Shown: positions 27,160-36,193, numbered from the stretch's first letter. The stretch is DNA of 64,000 bases from Clostridia bacterium (GCA_018399635.1 JAGYOH010000003.1:110095-174094); one strand, 5' to 3'. Notes: a model not told the origin generated them from the sequence alone. Made by a program: numbers and translations.

Positions 27160-27911
27160 TACTCTCCTCCCATCAGCGCTTCAATGGATTTTTTCAGGGT
27201 CGAGTACTCGAGTCCCAGGCCTTCGATATAGTCCTTGACCCGGACCTGGTCTCCGGGATAGGCCTCCCCGAAGAGGTCTTCGAGAGCTTCAACGGTCAAA
27301 CCCATGTCGAGCAAATCCTCGAACAAGGTACTGCCGCTGATCTGAATCAAGTGTTCGTCATCCTCCTCCGCCTCCTCTGCTGCATGGTCCTCGACTTCGA
27401 TTTCGGGATTTTCAAGGGGCTTGGCGGCTACGGTGTTTTCTTCAAGGTAGGACCGTACGGCCTCATCCAGCTGCGGTTGCTCTTGTATAATCAAGTCCAC
27501 CGCCGACTGGGGAAAACCCGTGGCTTCGAGTTCAATGTCCAGACCCAGGTAGAGGGCGATGAAGATTTTCATGGATTCATTCCCGATTTCAATGGGAGTT
27601 TCCTCGAAAAGGGACTCCAGATCACCACTGCGCAGCAGGGCCGGATCCAAGCTTTCAGGAATCATGAAGGCCGCATACAGGACCGACTGGTCGATGGGAA
27701 AGCTCTCCAGCAGACTGGCGAAGGTCGTCGACCCCCGGATTTCCGACGGGTCCGAAACGAGCAGCGTCTCCTGACTCGAACCCCCGCCACCGCCGCTTGA
27801 AATCTGGTCGTTCTGGGTGGCCCAGAGCCCCAGCCGGTCCGCCAGAAAAATGCCTCCGAACATGACCAGCAGCAGGGTGACGACCATCATCCCTGATTTC
27901 ATCTTCATCAT
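27159..27911 (-). CDS. Membrane-anchored protein of unknown function, partner of NapH-like protein
   Basis: 250 residues. One N-terminal membrane segment (MKSGMMVVTLLLVMFGGIFLA), a Gly/Ser linker, then an acidic extracellular part. Two similar segments, EIRGSTTFASLLESFPID (about 57) and QISGSTLFEDLLDMGLTV (about 198), suggest an internal duplication. The ATG at 27911 follows AAAAGGAGG and overlaps the upstream iron-sulfur gene by 4 bp, so the two are translated together. I do not recognise the family; it may dock on, or be maturated with, the ferredoxin-like membrane protein. Confidence 0.75.
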   Translation of the reverse strand: MMKMKSGMMVVTLLLVMFGGIFLADRLGLWATQNDQISSGGGGGSSQETLLVSDPSEIRGSTTFASLLESFPIDQSVLYAAFMIPESLDPALLRSGDLESLFEETPIEIGNESMKIFIALYLGLDIELEATGFPQSAVDLIIQEQPQLDEAVRSYLEENTVAAKPLENPEIEVEDHAAEEAEEDDEHLIQISGSTLFEDLLDMGLTVEALEDLFGEAYPGDQVRVKDYIEGLGLEYSTLKKSIEALMGGE

Positions 27912-28738
27912 GACTCCTCCTTTTGAAAACTTCTTATCTGGAGATTGACGGTGTCCGCCACGGGACACTGGTTTTCGGAGGTGCATTCCAGACAGCTGAT
28001 GCACTGGACATCCTTGACCACTTCCATTTCAGAGACCTGGATATTCATGGGACAGGCCCGGTCGCACTTATTGCAGGCGATGCAGGTGGCAGGGTTTCTC
28101 CGGATCTTGAAAATCCTCACCTTGTTGAACAATCCCAGCAGGGCGCCGTAGGGACAGGCGTATTTGCACCAGGGCCGTTCGACAAAGAGGGCCCCCAGCA
28201 GGGTGACGGCCAGAATGAGGGCCCCGGACACCGCCAGGTCCTCCTCCCATAGGCTGAAAAGGGCCTGATAGGGATCATAGTCGGAAAAAATCAGGCTTGC
28301 CGACCGGGCGGTGGCGTAAACCACCCAGGCCAGCACCAGGTAGCGACCGTATCTCAGCAGATGATCCAGCCTTCGGGGCACGAATTGATTGAATCTTTTT
28401 TTGAAAATCCGCCTGCCCAGTCTGCTGAACCCTTCCTGTACGCTTCCCAGAGGACAGATCCAGCTGCAGAACACCGGACCGGCCAGAAGAGCCAGGGTGA
28501 AGACCAGGCCCATCAAGACCAGGGAGGAAAGGTGGATTTTCTGGATAAGATCCCCCTGGGTCACCAGCTCATACAGGGTCACAACCCCTCCAAAGGGGCA
28601 GATGGCATGGAGTGAGGCGGTGGACAGCCACTCTATGCCTCCTCCGGTTTCCACCAGGGTCTTGTTGATGGCGATGGCCGCGATCAGGACAAAGAACAAC
28701 AATTGCACAAGATGACGGTATTTGATGATTCTCTTCAC
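27908..28738 (-). CDS. NapH/NosR-like 4Fe-4S membrane protein
   Basis: About 276 residues from a GTG at 28738 (begins MKRIIKYRHLVQLLFF, with AGAGG upstream); a GTG at 28777 would add 13 residues and overlap the upstream frame. Several membrane segments carry the CPxG motifs of this family (ICPFGG, CSWICPLGS, CKYACPYGA). The C-terminus has two cluster-binding Cys groups, CIACNKCDRACP and CISCLECTSENQCP. Relatives pass electrons between quinone or flavin and ferredoxin-like partners; the partner here is unknown. Confidence 0.87.
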   Translation of the reverse strand: MKRIIKYRHLVQLLFFVLIAAIAINKTLVETGGGIEWLSTASLHAICPFGGVVTLYELVTQGDLIQKIHLSSLVLMGLVFTLALLAGPVFCSWICPLGSVQEGFSRLGRRIFKKRFNQFVPRRLDHLLRYGRYLVLAWVVYATARSASLIFSDYDPYQALFSLWEEDLAVSGALILAVTLLGALFVERPWCKYACPYGALLGLFNKVRIFKIRRNPATCIACNKCDRACPMNIQVSEMEVVKDVQCISCLECTSENQCPVADTVNLQIRSFQKEES

Positions 28739-28761
28739 AGGCTTGTCGCCTCTTTTCACGT

Positions 28762-29166
28762 TCAATGCTTCATCCACCTTTCAAAACCTGATTTTTTTCC
28801 TTCGGTCCCTTCCCAGCCTGCCGGGATCCTTTCAAAGGGGGCCGGGCGATCTTCCGAGGCCCTCAAAGAATTCTCCAGAACCACGGATGGAAACTCCCGG
28901 ACCCCAGAGGCTTCATCCCTGGCGCTCCCGGGGATTTTCACCGCCAGGACTTCAAGCGGGCTTTGCCCTGCCTCGGGCACTGCTATGTAATGGTTCTCGT
29001 GCATGGCGGTCAATCCACCGATGTGACCCGGCTTGGCCGGCAGCATCCGGTTCACGGGCCTCTTTTCCAGCGAGTGTTTCCCGGGGATCCCGGCGGCAGA
29101 GACGCCCCGGCACCTGGCGGGGACCGCCGGGACAAAAAGTCCCTTCATCCCCTTGTTCATTGTCAT
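28762..29166 (-). CDS. Hypothetical protein (doubtful)
   Basis: 134 residues, no recognisable domain, no membrane segment, rich in Pro, Gly and basic residues. In favour: GGGAGAGG box before the ATG, a TATAAT (minus strand) about 35 bp upstream, and position directly before the iron-sulfur gene with no better frame in the ~430 bp. Against: low-complexity look and no similarity I know. It may instead be an untranslated leader of the NapH-like operon. Confidence 0.4.
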   Translation of the reverse strand: MTMNKGMKGLFVPAVPARCRGVSAAGIPGKHSLEKRPVNRMLPAKPGHIGGLTAMHENHYIAVPEAGQSPLEVLAVKIPGSARDEASGVREFPSVVLENSLRASEDRPAPFERIPAGWEGTEGKKSGFERWMKH

Positions 29167-29298
29167 GGTCTTCCTCTCCCTGATGTATGCTACCTTCTCA
29201 TTATAAGCTTCAATTCTGACTGAAATGTGGCAATCCTCCGATTTTCGCCACCAAGGCGGATTCTTGCCCCAGACGGTGGTCCGGGAGGCATTTCATCT

Positions 29299-29326
29299 TT
29301 GATTATCCCATTATTACTGCTAGAAT
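29299..29326 (+). promoter_or_regulatory. Promoter for the methyltransferase gene
   Basis: TTGATT (29299-29304), 16-bp spacer, TAGAAT (29321-29326), 36 bp before the start codon. Confidence 0.55.
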
Positions 29327-29361
29327 ATGAATAAACCCATCCATTGAAGGAGGCTCAAGCA

Positions 29362-30123
29362 ATGAACATCCAATGGGATGCCAAGGCATACACTCAAAGT
29401 TTCTCCTTTGTCCACCAGTACGGCCGGGACCTCATCGAACTCATCCACCAACCCGAGGGGGCCAGGGTCCTCGACCTCGGCTGCGGCACCGGTGAACTCA
29501 CCCTCCGCCTCAGAGAGGAGGGCATGGCGGTCATGGGGATGGACGCCTCCCCGGACCAGCTGAAAATAGCCAGATCCACCCATCCCCAGATCGACTTCCT
29601 CCTGGGGGATGCCACGGATTTTTCCCTGGAAAAACCGGTGGACGTGGTTTTCTCCAACGCCGTCCTTCACTGGATCGAGGGCGGGCGACATCCTCAAATG
29701 CTCAAGAAAGTCCATGCCGCCCTCAGACCGGGGGGACAATTCGTCTTTGAATTCGGCGGGGCCGGCAACAACCATCTTATCCACCAGGCCCTCAGGAAGG
29801 GCTTTGAAAAACGGGGATATCCATATGTTTTTCCCTTTTACTTCCCCTCGATCGGAGAATACACGCCCAGACTTGAATCAGCGGGCTTCAAAGTGGTCTA
29901 CGCCCGTCTCTTCGACCGCATGACTGAACTCGAGGGAGAGGACGGGCTCTATAACTGGATCAAGATGTTCATTAAAGCCCCTTTTAAAGAAATTCCCGAA
30001 TCCGATGAGGAGGCCATTATCTCTGAGGCCCTCCTGGAACTTGAGGCAAAGCTCCATATCAAGGGAAAGTGGTATGCCGACTACGTAAGAATCCGGTGCA
30101 AGGCCATCAAGAACCCCTGTTGA
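29362..30123 (+). CDS. Class I SAM-dependent methyltransferase (trans-aconitate methyltransferase-like)
   Basis: 253 residues. Motif I VLDLGCGTGELTLRL near residue 36, acidic loop GMDASPDQL and motif IV VDVVFSNAVLHWI, the pattern of Tam-like small-molecule methyltransferases. The N-terminal WDAKAYTQSFSFVHQYG is typical. The ATG at 29362 has AAGGAGG 9 bp upstream; the in-frame ATG at 29344 lies before that box. Monocistronic. Substrate unknown. Confidence 0.87.
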   Translation: MNIQWDAKAYTQSFSFVHQYGRDLIELIHQPEGARVLDLGCGTGELTLRLREEGMAVMGMDASPDQLKIARSTHPQIDFLLGDATDFSLEKPVDVVFSNAVLHWIEGGRHPQMLKKVHAALRPGGQFVFEFGGAGNNHLIHQALRKGFEKRGYPYVFPFYFPSIGEYTPRLESAGFKVVYARLFDRMTELEGEDGLYNWIKMFIKAPFKEIPESDEEAIISEALLELEAKLHIKGKWYADYVRIRCKAIKNPC

Positions 30124-30329
30124 CAAGCACCGGTGAAGTCGGCTTTCAAATATCGCCTCCCTCCTGCAAAGCAGCCGACCTGAGGCTGAAACCGGATTGA
30201 AATCCTCCTGCCCGGGTAAATAGAAAATGATTTCCCCTGTGAAATCTCGCGGGGATTACGGTTTCCACCGGCCCGGGAAGGAAAATCGTCACCACATCCT
30301 TCGGGTCACAAGTCCAGGAGGTGTGAGCG

Positions 30330-31157
30330 ATGTCAACCCATGAACTGAGAAGCAATTATTTGAAGCTTGAGGAAGGCATAGAAATGCACTATCTCGAAAA
30401 GGGTGAAGGCAAACCTTTGATTTTCATCCCGGGTCTGACCTTTTCCGGAGAGATTTTTTCAAATCAGATCGACTATTTTTCCAAAAACCACCGGGTCATC
30501 GCCATCGATCCCAGAAGCCAGGGACTCTCGACCATGACCCTTCACGGCAACGATTACATGACCCACGGCCTGGATCTGGCAAAACTGATTGAAGAACTTG
30601 ATCTTGACGATATCACCTTGGTAGGCTGGTCCACGGGAAACCTGGATCTGTGGTCCTATGTCCGACAGTTCGGGACGGGAAGGCTCAGGGCCGCCGTCAC
30701 CATCGACATGTCGCCGGTGCCCCTGTCTTCGGATCCCAAGGACTGGACCGAGGCCGGCATCGAGGACCTGCGGCAGGTTTTCACCCAGGTCCTGACCACC
30801 CCCGAGGGCACCCGGGAATTCTTCAGCGAGTACGCCACCGAGGTCATGCTTGAAGGGGAGGCGACTCCCGACCGGCTGGCCTATATCCTGGATCTTTCAG
30901 CCAGGACCCCCTATTATATCTGCAGCGCCCTCTTCGCCAACGCGGTGTTCTCCGACTTCTCCGAGACCGCCGAAAAAATTTCCCGGGAGATCCCCTCCCT
31001 GATGTTCATCGCCAGACATTGGGCGCCGGTGGCGGAATCCTACATGAAGACCCGTTTTCCCAAAACTGAAACCCTGGTCATGGGAGGGCACCTGATGTTC
31101 TACGAATACCCCGACCAGTGGAACGCCGCCCTGGAGAATTTCCTGGCAAAATTCTGA
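30330..31157 (+). CDS. Alpha/beta hydrolase
   Basis: 275 residues, no signal peptide. Alpha/beta-hydrolase fold with oxyanion segment FIPGLTFSGE near residue 33, nucleophile elbow GWSTGNLDLW (Ser near 92) and a late His in MGGHLMFYEYP near 251. The set of Ser, acid and His is complete in order. Substrate unknown; esterase or haloperoxidase-like relatives are possible. GGAGGTG precedes the ATG; an intrinsic terminator follows. Confidence 0.87.
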   Translation: MSTHELRSNYLKLEEGIEMHYLEKGEGKPLIFIPGLTFSGEIFSNQIDYFSKNHRVIAIDPRSQGLSTMTLHGNDYMTHGLDLAKLIEELDLDDITLVGWSTGNLDLWSYVRQFGTGRLRAAVTIDMSPVPLSSDPKDWTEAGIEDLRQVFTQVLTTPEGTREFFSEYATEVMLEGEATPDRLAYILDLSARTPYYICSALFANAVFSDFSETAEKISREIPSLMFIARHWAPVAESYMKTRFPKTETLVMGGHLMFYEYPDQWNAALENFLAKF

Positions 31158-31176
31158 CAAACAGGCGCCACCATCA

Positions 31177-31230
31177 AAAAAACCCCTTGAAGGAGACGCC
31201 ATCCGATAAGAGTCCCTCAAGGGGTTTTTT
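31177..31230. terminator. Bidirectional terminator
   Basis: A 14-bp stem: AAAAAACCCCTTGA (31177-31190) pairs with TCAAGGGGTTTTTT (31217-31230). It ends the hydrolase gene on the plus strand and kynU on the minus strand. Confidence 0.88.
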
Positions 31231-31260
31231 CAAGTCTTTCAGGTCAAGGCTCAGGAACAA

Positions 31261-32544
31261 TTAGGCCACCGGGCCCACCTTGTTGTCATAATTTTCGTAT
31301 TTCTTCTGGTCCATGATGATCTCGATCCGTTGTACGAGTTCATAGACGTCCTCGAAGCCCACGTAGAGGGGGACCGGGGCCAGGCGGATCACGTTGGGGA
31401 AGCGGAAATCCGGAACCACCCCGGCATCCTTGAGGGCCTCGTTGATTCTGAGGGCGTCCTCATGCTCCAGGGCGATATGACCTCCCCGGTTTTCGTCCTC
31501 GTAGGGGGTCCCCACGCTGAAGCCGTAGGCCTCGAGCCTGCTTTCGATGAGGAATCTCAGGTAGGCGGTGAGCTTGAGGGATTTTTCCCGGAGCCGGTCC
31601 ATGCCCGCCTCTTCATACATTTTCAGGGACCCCTCCAGGGGGGCCATGCTGAGAACGTGCTGGGTCCCCGACTGCCATCCCCCGGCATAAGCCGCCTTGT
31701 CAAGCCGGTGATTGAGTTGGAACTGGGTTTCTTTGACATTGCCGTGCCATCCGGGCAGACCCGCCGGTTTTTCGAAGTGCCTGCGGTTGATATAGAGTCC
31801 CGCCGAGGCGCCGGGTCCTCCGTTGAGGTACTTGTAGCTGCACCACACCGCAAAATCCGGATCGATGGCCTTGAAGTCGTGGGGGACGGCTCCTATGGAA
31901 TGGCTGAGGTCCCAGCCGATGATGATGTCCCTCTTTCTGGCCTCATGGGTGATGGTCTTCATGTCCAGCAGCTGGCCGCTGCGGTAGAGGACCGAGGGCA
32001 GGAGAATCAAGGCCACCTCCGGGGTCATGGCGGCGATGATGTCTTCCGTCGCCAAGGTCTTGCCGTCCCGGCTCCTGACCAGGGCGATGCCCTTTTCAGG
32101 ATCGATGCCCTTGAGCCTCAGCTGGCCGTCCACGGCATGGCGGTCCGTGGGAAAATTCAGGTCATCCACGAGAATCTGGTATCGGTCGGCCTTGGGCTCG
32201 TAGAAGGTCCCGATGGCCGTGTGGATGTTGATGGTGGTGTTGGAGTGGATCGTCACCTCATCGGCATCGGCCTTGATGAGGGGGGCTGTCAGGGCCCCCA
32301 GGTGGTCCTGGTAGAGAAATTTCTGGACCGGGGGCCTGGACCAGATATTGATGCCCAGGGTCTTCCACTCCTCCAGGACCGCCAGCAGATTCGCCTCGGC
32401 GTCCTTGGAGCACAGACCCAGGGAATTGCCGTCCATGTAGATTTCCCCTTCCCTCAGATAAAACCGGTCTCTGAAACTCCTGAGGGAATCCTCAGCGTCC
32501 ATGGTCCTGGCGGCTTCGCGGCCGTCATCGAATACATGCTTCAT
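31261..32544 (-). CDS. kynU: Kynureninase
   Basis: 427 residues, PLP-dependent fold type I. It cleaves L-kynurenine (or 3-hydroxykynurenine) to anthranilate (or 3-hydroxyanthranilate) and alanine. Typical segments: YMDGNSLGL near residue 35, GWDLSHSIGAVPHDF near 210 and the PLP-lysine motif CSYKYLNGGPGASAG near 235. AAGGAGG precedes the ATG. No tryptophan dioxygenase or formamidase gene is nearby, so it may scavenge kynurenine. It is divergent from a MarR gene with a large palindrome between. Confidence 0.94.
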   Translation of the reverse strand: MKHVFDDGREAARTMDAEDSLRSFRDRFYLREGEIYMDGNSLGLCSKDAEANLLAVLEEWKTLGINIWSRPPVQKFLYQDHLGALTAPLIKADADEVTIHSNTTINIHTAIGTFYEPKADRYQILVDDLNFPTDRHAVDGQLRLKGIDPEKGIALVRSRDGKTLATEDIIAAMTPEVALILLPSVLYRSGQLLDMKTITHEARKRDIIIGWDLSHSIGAVPHDFKAIDPDFAVWCSYKYLNGGPGASAGLYINRRHFEKPAGLPGWHGNVKETQFQLNHRLDKAAYAGGWQSGTQHVLSMAPLEGSLKMYEEAGMDRLREKSLKLTAYLRFLIESRLEAYGFSVGTPYEDENRGGHIALEHEDALRINEALKDAGVVPDFRFPNVIRLAPVPLYVGFEDVYELVQRIEIIMDQKKYENYDNKVGPVA

Positions 32545-32584
32545 GGTTTTGCCTCCTTAAAAGTCATCATGGGATTATCCGAAG

Positions 32585-32623
32585 TATTATTTAGATATCT
32601 AACTATTTGATATCTAAATAATA
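32585..32623. promoter_or_regulatory. Twin palindromic operator between kynU and marR
   Basis: Fifteen-base arms (32585-32599 and 32609-32623) are perfect inverted repeats around a 9-bp centre. Each half is itself nearly palindromic (TTAGATATCTAA and TTGATATCTAA), as expected for two adjacent MarR dimers. It lies 40 bp upstream of kynU and overlaps its probable promoter. Confidence 0.7.
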
Positions 32624-32730
32624 ACCCCCGCCTGCCTTTCTGTCAAGAAGAAAAAGAACCCTCAAAAGATTCAATTCCGAAAGGTTTTTCCATATTTTGA
32701 GAGTTTTCAGATCAAATCCTTGATCATTTG

Positions 32731-32739
32731 TGGTATGAT
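32731..32739 (+). promoter_or_regulatory. Extended -10 promoter for marR gene
   Basis: TGGTATGAT (TATGAT at 32734-32739 with TGn extension), about 58 bp before the start codon. Confidence 0.4.
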
Positions 32740-32797
32740 GACAGTGATTCTGTTTGAAAATCCGATTGCTCCCAAGGAGGATCACAACGAGGTGCCT

Positions 32798-33256
32798 ATG
32801 AAGCAGTTCAAGAAAAACCTGGGTGAAGATCTCAACAAGACCCTGCTGGGTTACTATATCGACAGTCTGTCCCGGGTGGAAATGATCCATCTCAACGCCC
32901 GATTTGAAAAAATCGGCATCACCTTCTCCCAGTTCCGGGTGCTGAACTGGATCTGGCGGTTCGAAGAGCTCACCCAGAAGGAACTCCACGAACTGGCCCA
33001 GATCAAGCCCTCCTCCCTCACCACCCTCCTCGACGTCCTCATCGACAAGGGCCTGGTGGAACGCAGGCAGGATGAAACCGACGCCCGGGTCCGGAAAATC
33101 GTGGCCACTGAAGCCTCCATGGCCCTGGAAGACCAGGCCTGGGAAATCATTGCCGATTTCGACCGGATGATCCGCTCGGTCCTCACCGAGGAGGAGTACA
33201 CCGTGACCCAGAGGAGCCTCAAAAAGCTTCTGGGACATCTCACCGACAGCGAATAA
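32798..33256 (+). CDS. MarR-family transcriptional regulator
   Basis: 152 residues. Winged helix-turn-helix in the middle: ITFSQFRVLNWIWRFEELTQKELHELAQIKPSSLTTLLDVLIDKGLVERRQDETDARVRKI, flanked by dimerisation helices. The ATG at 32798 has GAGG 5 bp upstream; in-frame upstream codons lie in the promoter region. Divergent placement from kynU with a MarR-like twin palindrome between argues that it represses kynU, perhaps with kynurenine or anthranilate as effector (inference). Confidence 0.88.
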   Translation: MKQFKKNLGEDLNKTLLGYYIDSLSRVEMIHLNARFEKIGITFSQFRVLNWIWRFEELTQKELHELAQIKPSSLTTLLDVLIDKGLVERRQDETDARVRKIVATEASMALEDQAWEIIADFDRMIRSVLTEEEYTVTQRSLKKLLGHLTDSE

Positions 33257-33276
33257 GGGCAGCCGGCCCGGATATA

Positions 33277-33313
33277 TCAAGGGGACACGCCTTTTTCAGG
33301 TGTGTCCCCTTGA
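33277..33313. terminator. Strong hairpin between marR and wtpC
   Basis: Twelve-bp arms (33277-33288 and 33302-33313, GGGGACAC core) with a 13-nt T-rich loop, between convergent genes. No clean T-run follows on either strand, so termination is likely but not certain. Confidence 0.5.
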
Positions 33314-33333
33314 GCCGTCCTTTGGTGGATATT

Positions 33334-34320
33334 CTAACCGCTGTACTCGGGAATCCTCTGAATGTCCCTGGTGTTGAAGGTGAAATGCACCGGGTCCCCG
33401 ATCTTGAAATGGTCCCTGACATAGCCCCCCAGCATGGTCAGCGCCGTGACCCTTCCCATTTCCGCGGCAATGACGATTTCAAAGTAACTCCCCATATCCG
33501 AAATCTCCGTCACGACGCCGCTGTAGGAAGCCGGCGTTTTTTTCTTGTGCAGCCGGATATTCTCCGGTCGGATGCCGACGTAGGGGGTATCGACAGCCAG
33601 ATGGTGGAAGACCTCCGCCTTGAAGACATTCTTCAAACCGACGAAGTTGGCCACGAAGGGGGAATTGGGGCGGAGGAAGATTTCCTCCATGGTGCCGGTC
33701 TGCTGAATCCTCCCCTCATGGATCACACTCCCTCTATCTCCAAGGAAAAAGGCTTCCTGGAAGCTGTGGGTGATCATGAGGGTGGTCATCTGGAACTCCT
33801 GGTGCAGTTGCTTGATATCCCGCATCAGTTGGTCCTTGATGTGGCTGTCCAGCGCCGACAGGGGCTCGTCCAGCAGAAAGACCTTGGGCCGGACCATGAG
33901 GGCCCTGGCCAGGGAAACCCGCTGTTTTTCTCCCCCGCTCAGATTTTCCGGATACCGTTTCATAATCGGCCCGATACCCAGCAGGGACACCAGTCTGGGA
34001 AAGAACTCCGAACCAGGGTCTTTGTATTTCAACCCGTACCGGATGTTCTCCTCCACCGTCAGATGGGGAAAGAGGGCATAGTCCTGGTAACAGATGGCGA
34101 TGTCCCGCTTTTCCGGCTTCAACCGGGTGACCTCCCGCCCGCCGATGAGGATCCTGCCCCCGTCCGGCACCAGCACACCGGCGATGGTCTCCATGACCAC
34201 ACTCTTTCCGGCACCCGTGGGACCGAAGAGGATATAGAATTCCCCCTCCTTCACCTCGAAACTGATCGCCTTCAGGGAAAAATCCCCCAGGCTGATGCTG
34301 AGGTTCTTGACTTCAATCAA
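33334..34320 (-). CDS. wtpC: Tungstate/molybdate ABC transporter ATP-binding protein
   Basis: 328 residues. ABC ATPase with Walker A GPTGAGKS near residue 34, signature LSGGEKQRVSLARALM near 131 and Walker B VFLLDEPLSALD; the last ~90 residues are a TOBE-like domain (VGIRPENIRLHKKK), which in this family can bind the oxyanion and inhibit transport. Third gene of wtpABC, 3 bp after wtpB. Confidence 0.87.
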   Translation of the reverse strand: MIEVKNLSISLGDFSLKAISFEVKEGEFYILFGPTGAGKSVVMETIAGVLVPDGGRILIGGREVTRLKPEKRDIAICYQDYALFPHLTVEENIRYGLKYKDPGSEFFPRLVSLLGIGPIMKRYPENLSGGEKQRVSLARALMVRPKVFLLDEPLSALDSHIKDQLMRDIKQLHQEFQMTTLMITHSFQEAFFLGDRGSVIHEGRIQQTGTMEEIFLRPNSPFVANFVGLKNVFKAEVFHHLAVDTPYVGIRPENIRLHKKKTPASYSGVVTEISDMGSYFEIVIAAEMGRVTALTMLGGYVRDHFKIGDPVHFTFNTRDIQRIPEYSG

Positions 34321-34323
34321 GGT

Positions 34324-35115
34324 CTAGACCCCCTTCCTGAACTGGTTCACCGAGACCAGCCTCAAAATGATGAAAATCAAAAGGGACAGGATGAGGAGGA
34401 TGACCGTCACCGGCACGGCGTAGGTCATCCCGTAGGTGGTGTACCGCTCATAAATCAGGGTGGGGGCGATCATGGGATGGTAGGCCAGCATGATCACTGC
34501 ACCGAATTCACTGATTGCCCTGGCCCAGGTGATGATCATCCCGCTGATCAGATCTTTGGAAGCGAGGGGCAGGGTGATTCTGACAAAGGTGCTCCAGTGG
34601 GATGCGCCGAGACTTCTCGACACGTTCTCCAGCCTCGGCGGAATCCATTTGAAGGCCTCCTTGGCGGCATCGAACATCAGGGGCAGACTGACGAAGGCCA
34701 TGGCGATGACGATGGCGATTTCCGTACCCAGCACTTCAATCCCGTTGGCCACCAGAAATCTGCCGAAAAAACTCTTGGGCGACAAGACCGTCAGCAGGGC
34801 GATGCCCGCCACGGTATGGGGCATGACCATGGGAATATCAATGACGCTTTCCACGAATTTCTTGTACTTGAAATCGTGGCGGACCACATAGTAGGCGAAG
34901 GGGATGGCGAAGAGGGCCGTGATTGCCGTGGTGATGGTGGCGGTGCGCATGCTTCTGAAAATCACCTTCAGAATCTGCGGGTCCTTCATGGCTTCAATCA
35001 CCAGGGCAGGGTCCGTCCAGGTGAAGGTGTTGATGATGGGGAAGGCCACGAAGAAAATGATGACCCATCCACTCAACAAAGAAAAGATGTACAGTTTTTC
35101 CATCCTGCCGCTCAT
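34324..35115 (-). CDS. wtpB: Tungstate/molybdate ABC transporter permease
   Basis: 263 residues with six predicted membrane segments and the permease loop SRSLGASHWSTFVRITLPLASKD. The start at 35115 (MSGRMEKLYIF) is preceded by GGAGGGGGGC; a start at 35184 would overlap wtpA. It forms the membrane channel with WtpC and receives anion from WtpA. Confidence 0.88.
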   Translation of the reverse strand: MSGRMEKLYIFSLLSGWVIIFFVAFPIINTFTWTDPALVIEAMKDPQILKVIFRSMRTATITTAITALFAIPFAYYVVRHDFKYKKFVESVIDIPMVMPHTVAGIALLTVLSPKSFFGRFLVANGIEVLGTEIAIVIAMAFVSLPLMFDAAKEAFKWIPPRLENVSRSLGASHWSTFVRITLPLASKDLISGMIITWARAISEFGAVIMLAYHPMIAPTLIYERYTTYGMTYAVPVTVILLILSLLIFIILRLVSVNQFRKGV

Positions 35116-35143
35116 TGCCTGCCCCCCTCCCGATTCACTGGAA

Positions 35144-36193
35144 TCAATCCAGATACTTGAGGGCATCCGGCAGATTTTCTCCACCGAAAACCACGACTTC
35201 CTCCATGATGGGCTGTCCGGCTTCAGTCAGCATCTTCATGCCCAGTTCCTTGTCCAGAAGAAACTGGATGAAGGCCTCCGCCACTTCTGGATTCTTTCCA
35301 GTGGTGGGCATGGTCAGACTGTAGACAATGGGTTCTCCGACCCTTGTAAGGGTTTCACCAGGCGTCGCGCCGCTGAGTTCGATGGCGGCCTGGGCATAGA
35401 AATCTTCAAATTCAATGGCGGACAGGTTCAATTCCTTGGGCAGCTTGATGTAGTCCAGATTCGGATTCAAAGCCTTGTGCTGCATGCCCACGGATTCATA
35501 TTCAAAGGCGTAATCCAGGGCGCCGGTTTCCAGAAGGGCGATGAGTTCCACCGACTTCGGACGGATATTCTTGTCCTGTCGGTTGGCCAGGATGGCCTCA
35601 TTGAGTCCTTCGATGCCGTAGTGCTTCTCAGCAAGTTGGAAGAGCAGGACGCTGCGATAGCCGCAGGGGTCGGCGTTGGGTTCACTGTGGCCGAAATTGA
35701 CCCCTTCCCTTTGAATGATTTCATACCAGTTGTCGGCTGAGAATTCCTCGGCGTACTGACTGTCCTTGGAATACATGATGACCATGGAGTTGACGGCAAA
35801 AAGAGCGTTCCAGTCGGCGTAATCGGGAATCAACAGGGTGTCGATGACCTTGTAGTCGGCTGAAGCGATGACGTCCACGGCATCCTCGAATTCAGTGATT
35901 TTTCTAGCGATGGCGGCACTGCCTCCCGCCGTCCGGAGCACATCCACCCCGGGATGCTCCGCTTCAAAGGCGGCCTCCACCTCGGCGAAGGGAATGGTCA
36001 GACTCCCGGCATGATAGACCACCAATTCACCCGAAAGCTCCTTCGGCGGCTCCTCTGCCTGGGGCTCTTCGGGCTCCACGGGTTCTGCCGGTGCCTCTGC
36101 CGGGGCCTCTGCCGGTGCCGGTGTCGCCTGGCAACCCGCCGCGAAAACCAGCAACAGGGTCATCAGTAAAATCAGTCCCAAACTTTTTTTCAT
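35144..36193 (-). CDS. wtpA: Tungstate-binding lipoprotein
   Basis: 349 residues. Lipoprotein signal with lipobox FAAGC (Cys near 21), a 30-residue Ala/Pro/Glu linker, then the WtpA-type binding domain: GELVVYHAGSLTIPFAEVEAAFE, GGSAAIARKI, DVIASADYKVI, PDYADWNALFAVNSMVIMY. WtpA proteins bind tungstate very tightly and molybdate less. The IS element ends 44 bp upstream of the start codon, leaving only the AAAGGAGG ribosome site with the gene. A tungsten enzyme (AOR) is encoded at 49745-51742. Confidence 0.9.
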   Translation of the reverse strand: MKKSLGLILLMTLLLVFAAGCQATPAPAEAPAEAPAEPVEPEEPQAEEPPKELSGELVVYHAGSLTIPFAEVEAAFEAEHPGVDVLRTAGGSAAIARKITEFEDAVDVIASADYKVIDTLLIPDYADWNALFAVNSMVIMYSKDSQYAEEFSADNWYEIIQREGVNFGHSEPNADPCGYRSVLLFQLAEKHYGIEGLNEAILANRQDKNIRPKSVELIALLETGALDYAFEYESVGMQHKALNPNLDYIKLPKELNLSAIEFEDFYAQAAIELSGATPGETLTRVGEPIVYSLTMPTTGKNPEVAEAFIQFLLDKELGMKMLTEAGQPIMEEVVVFGGENLPDALKYLD

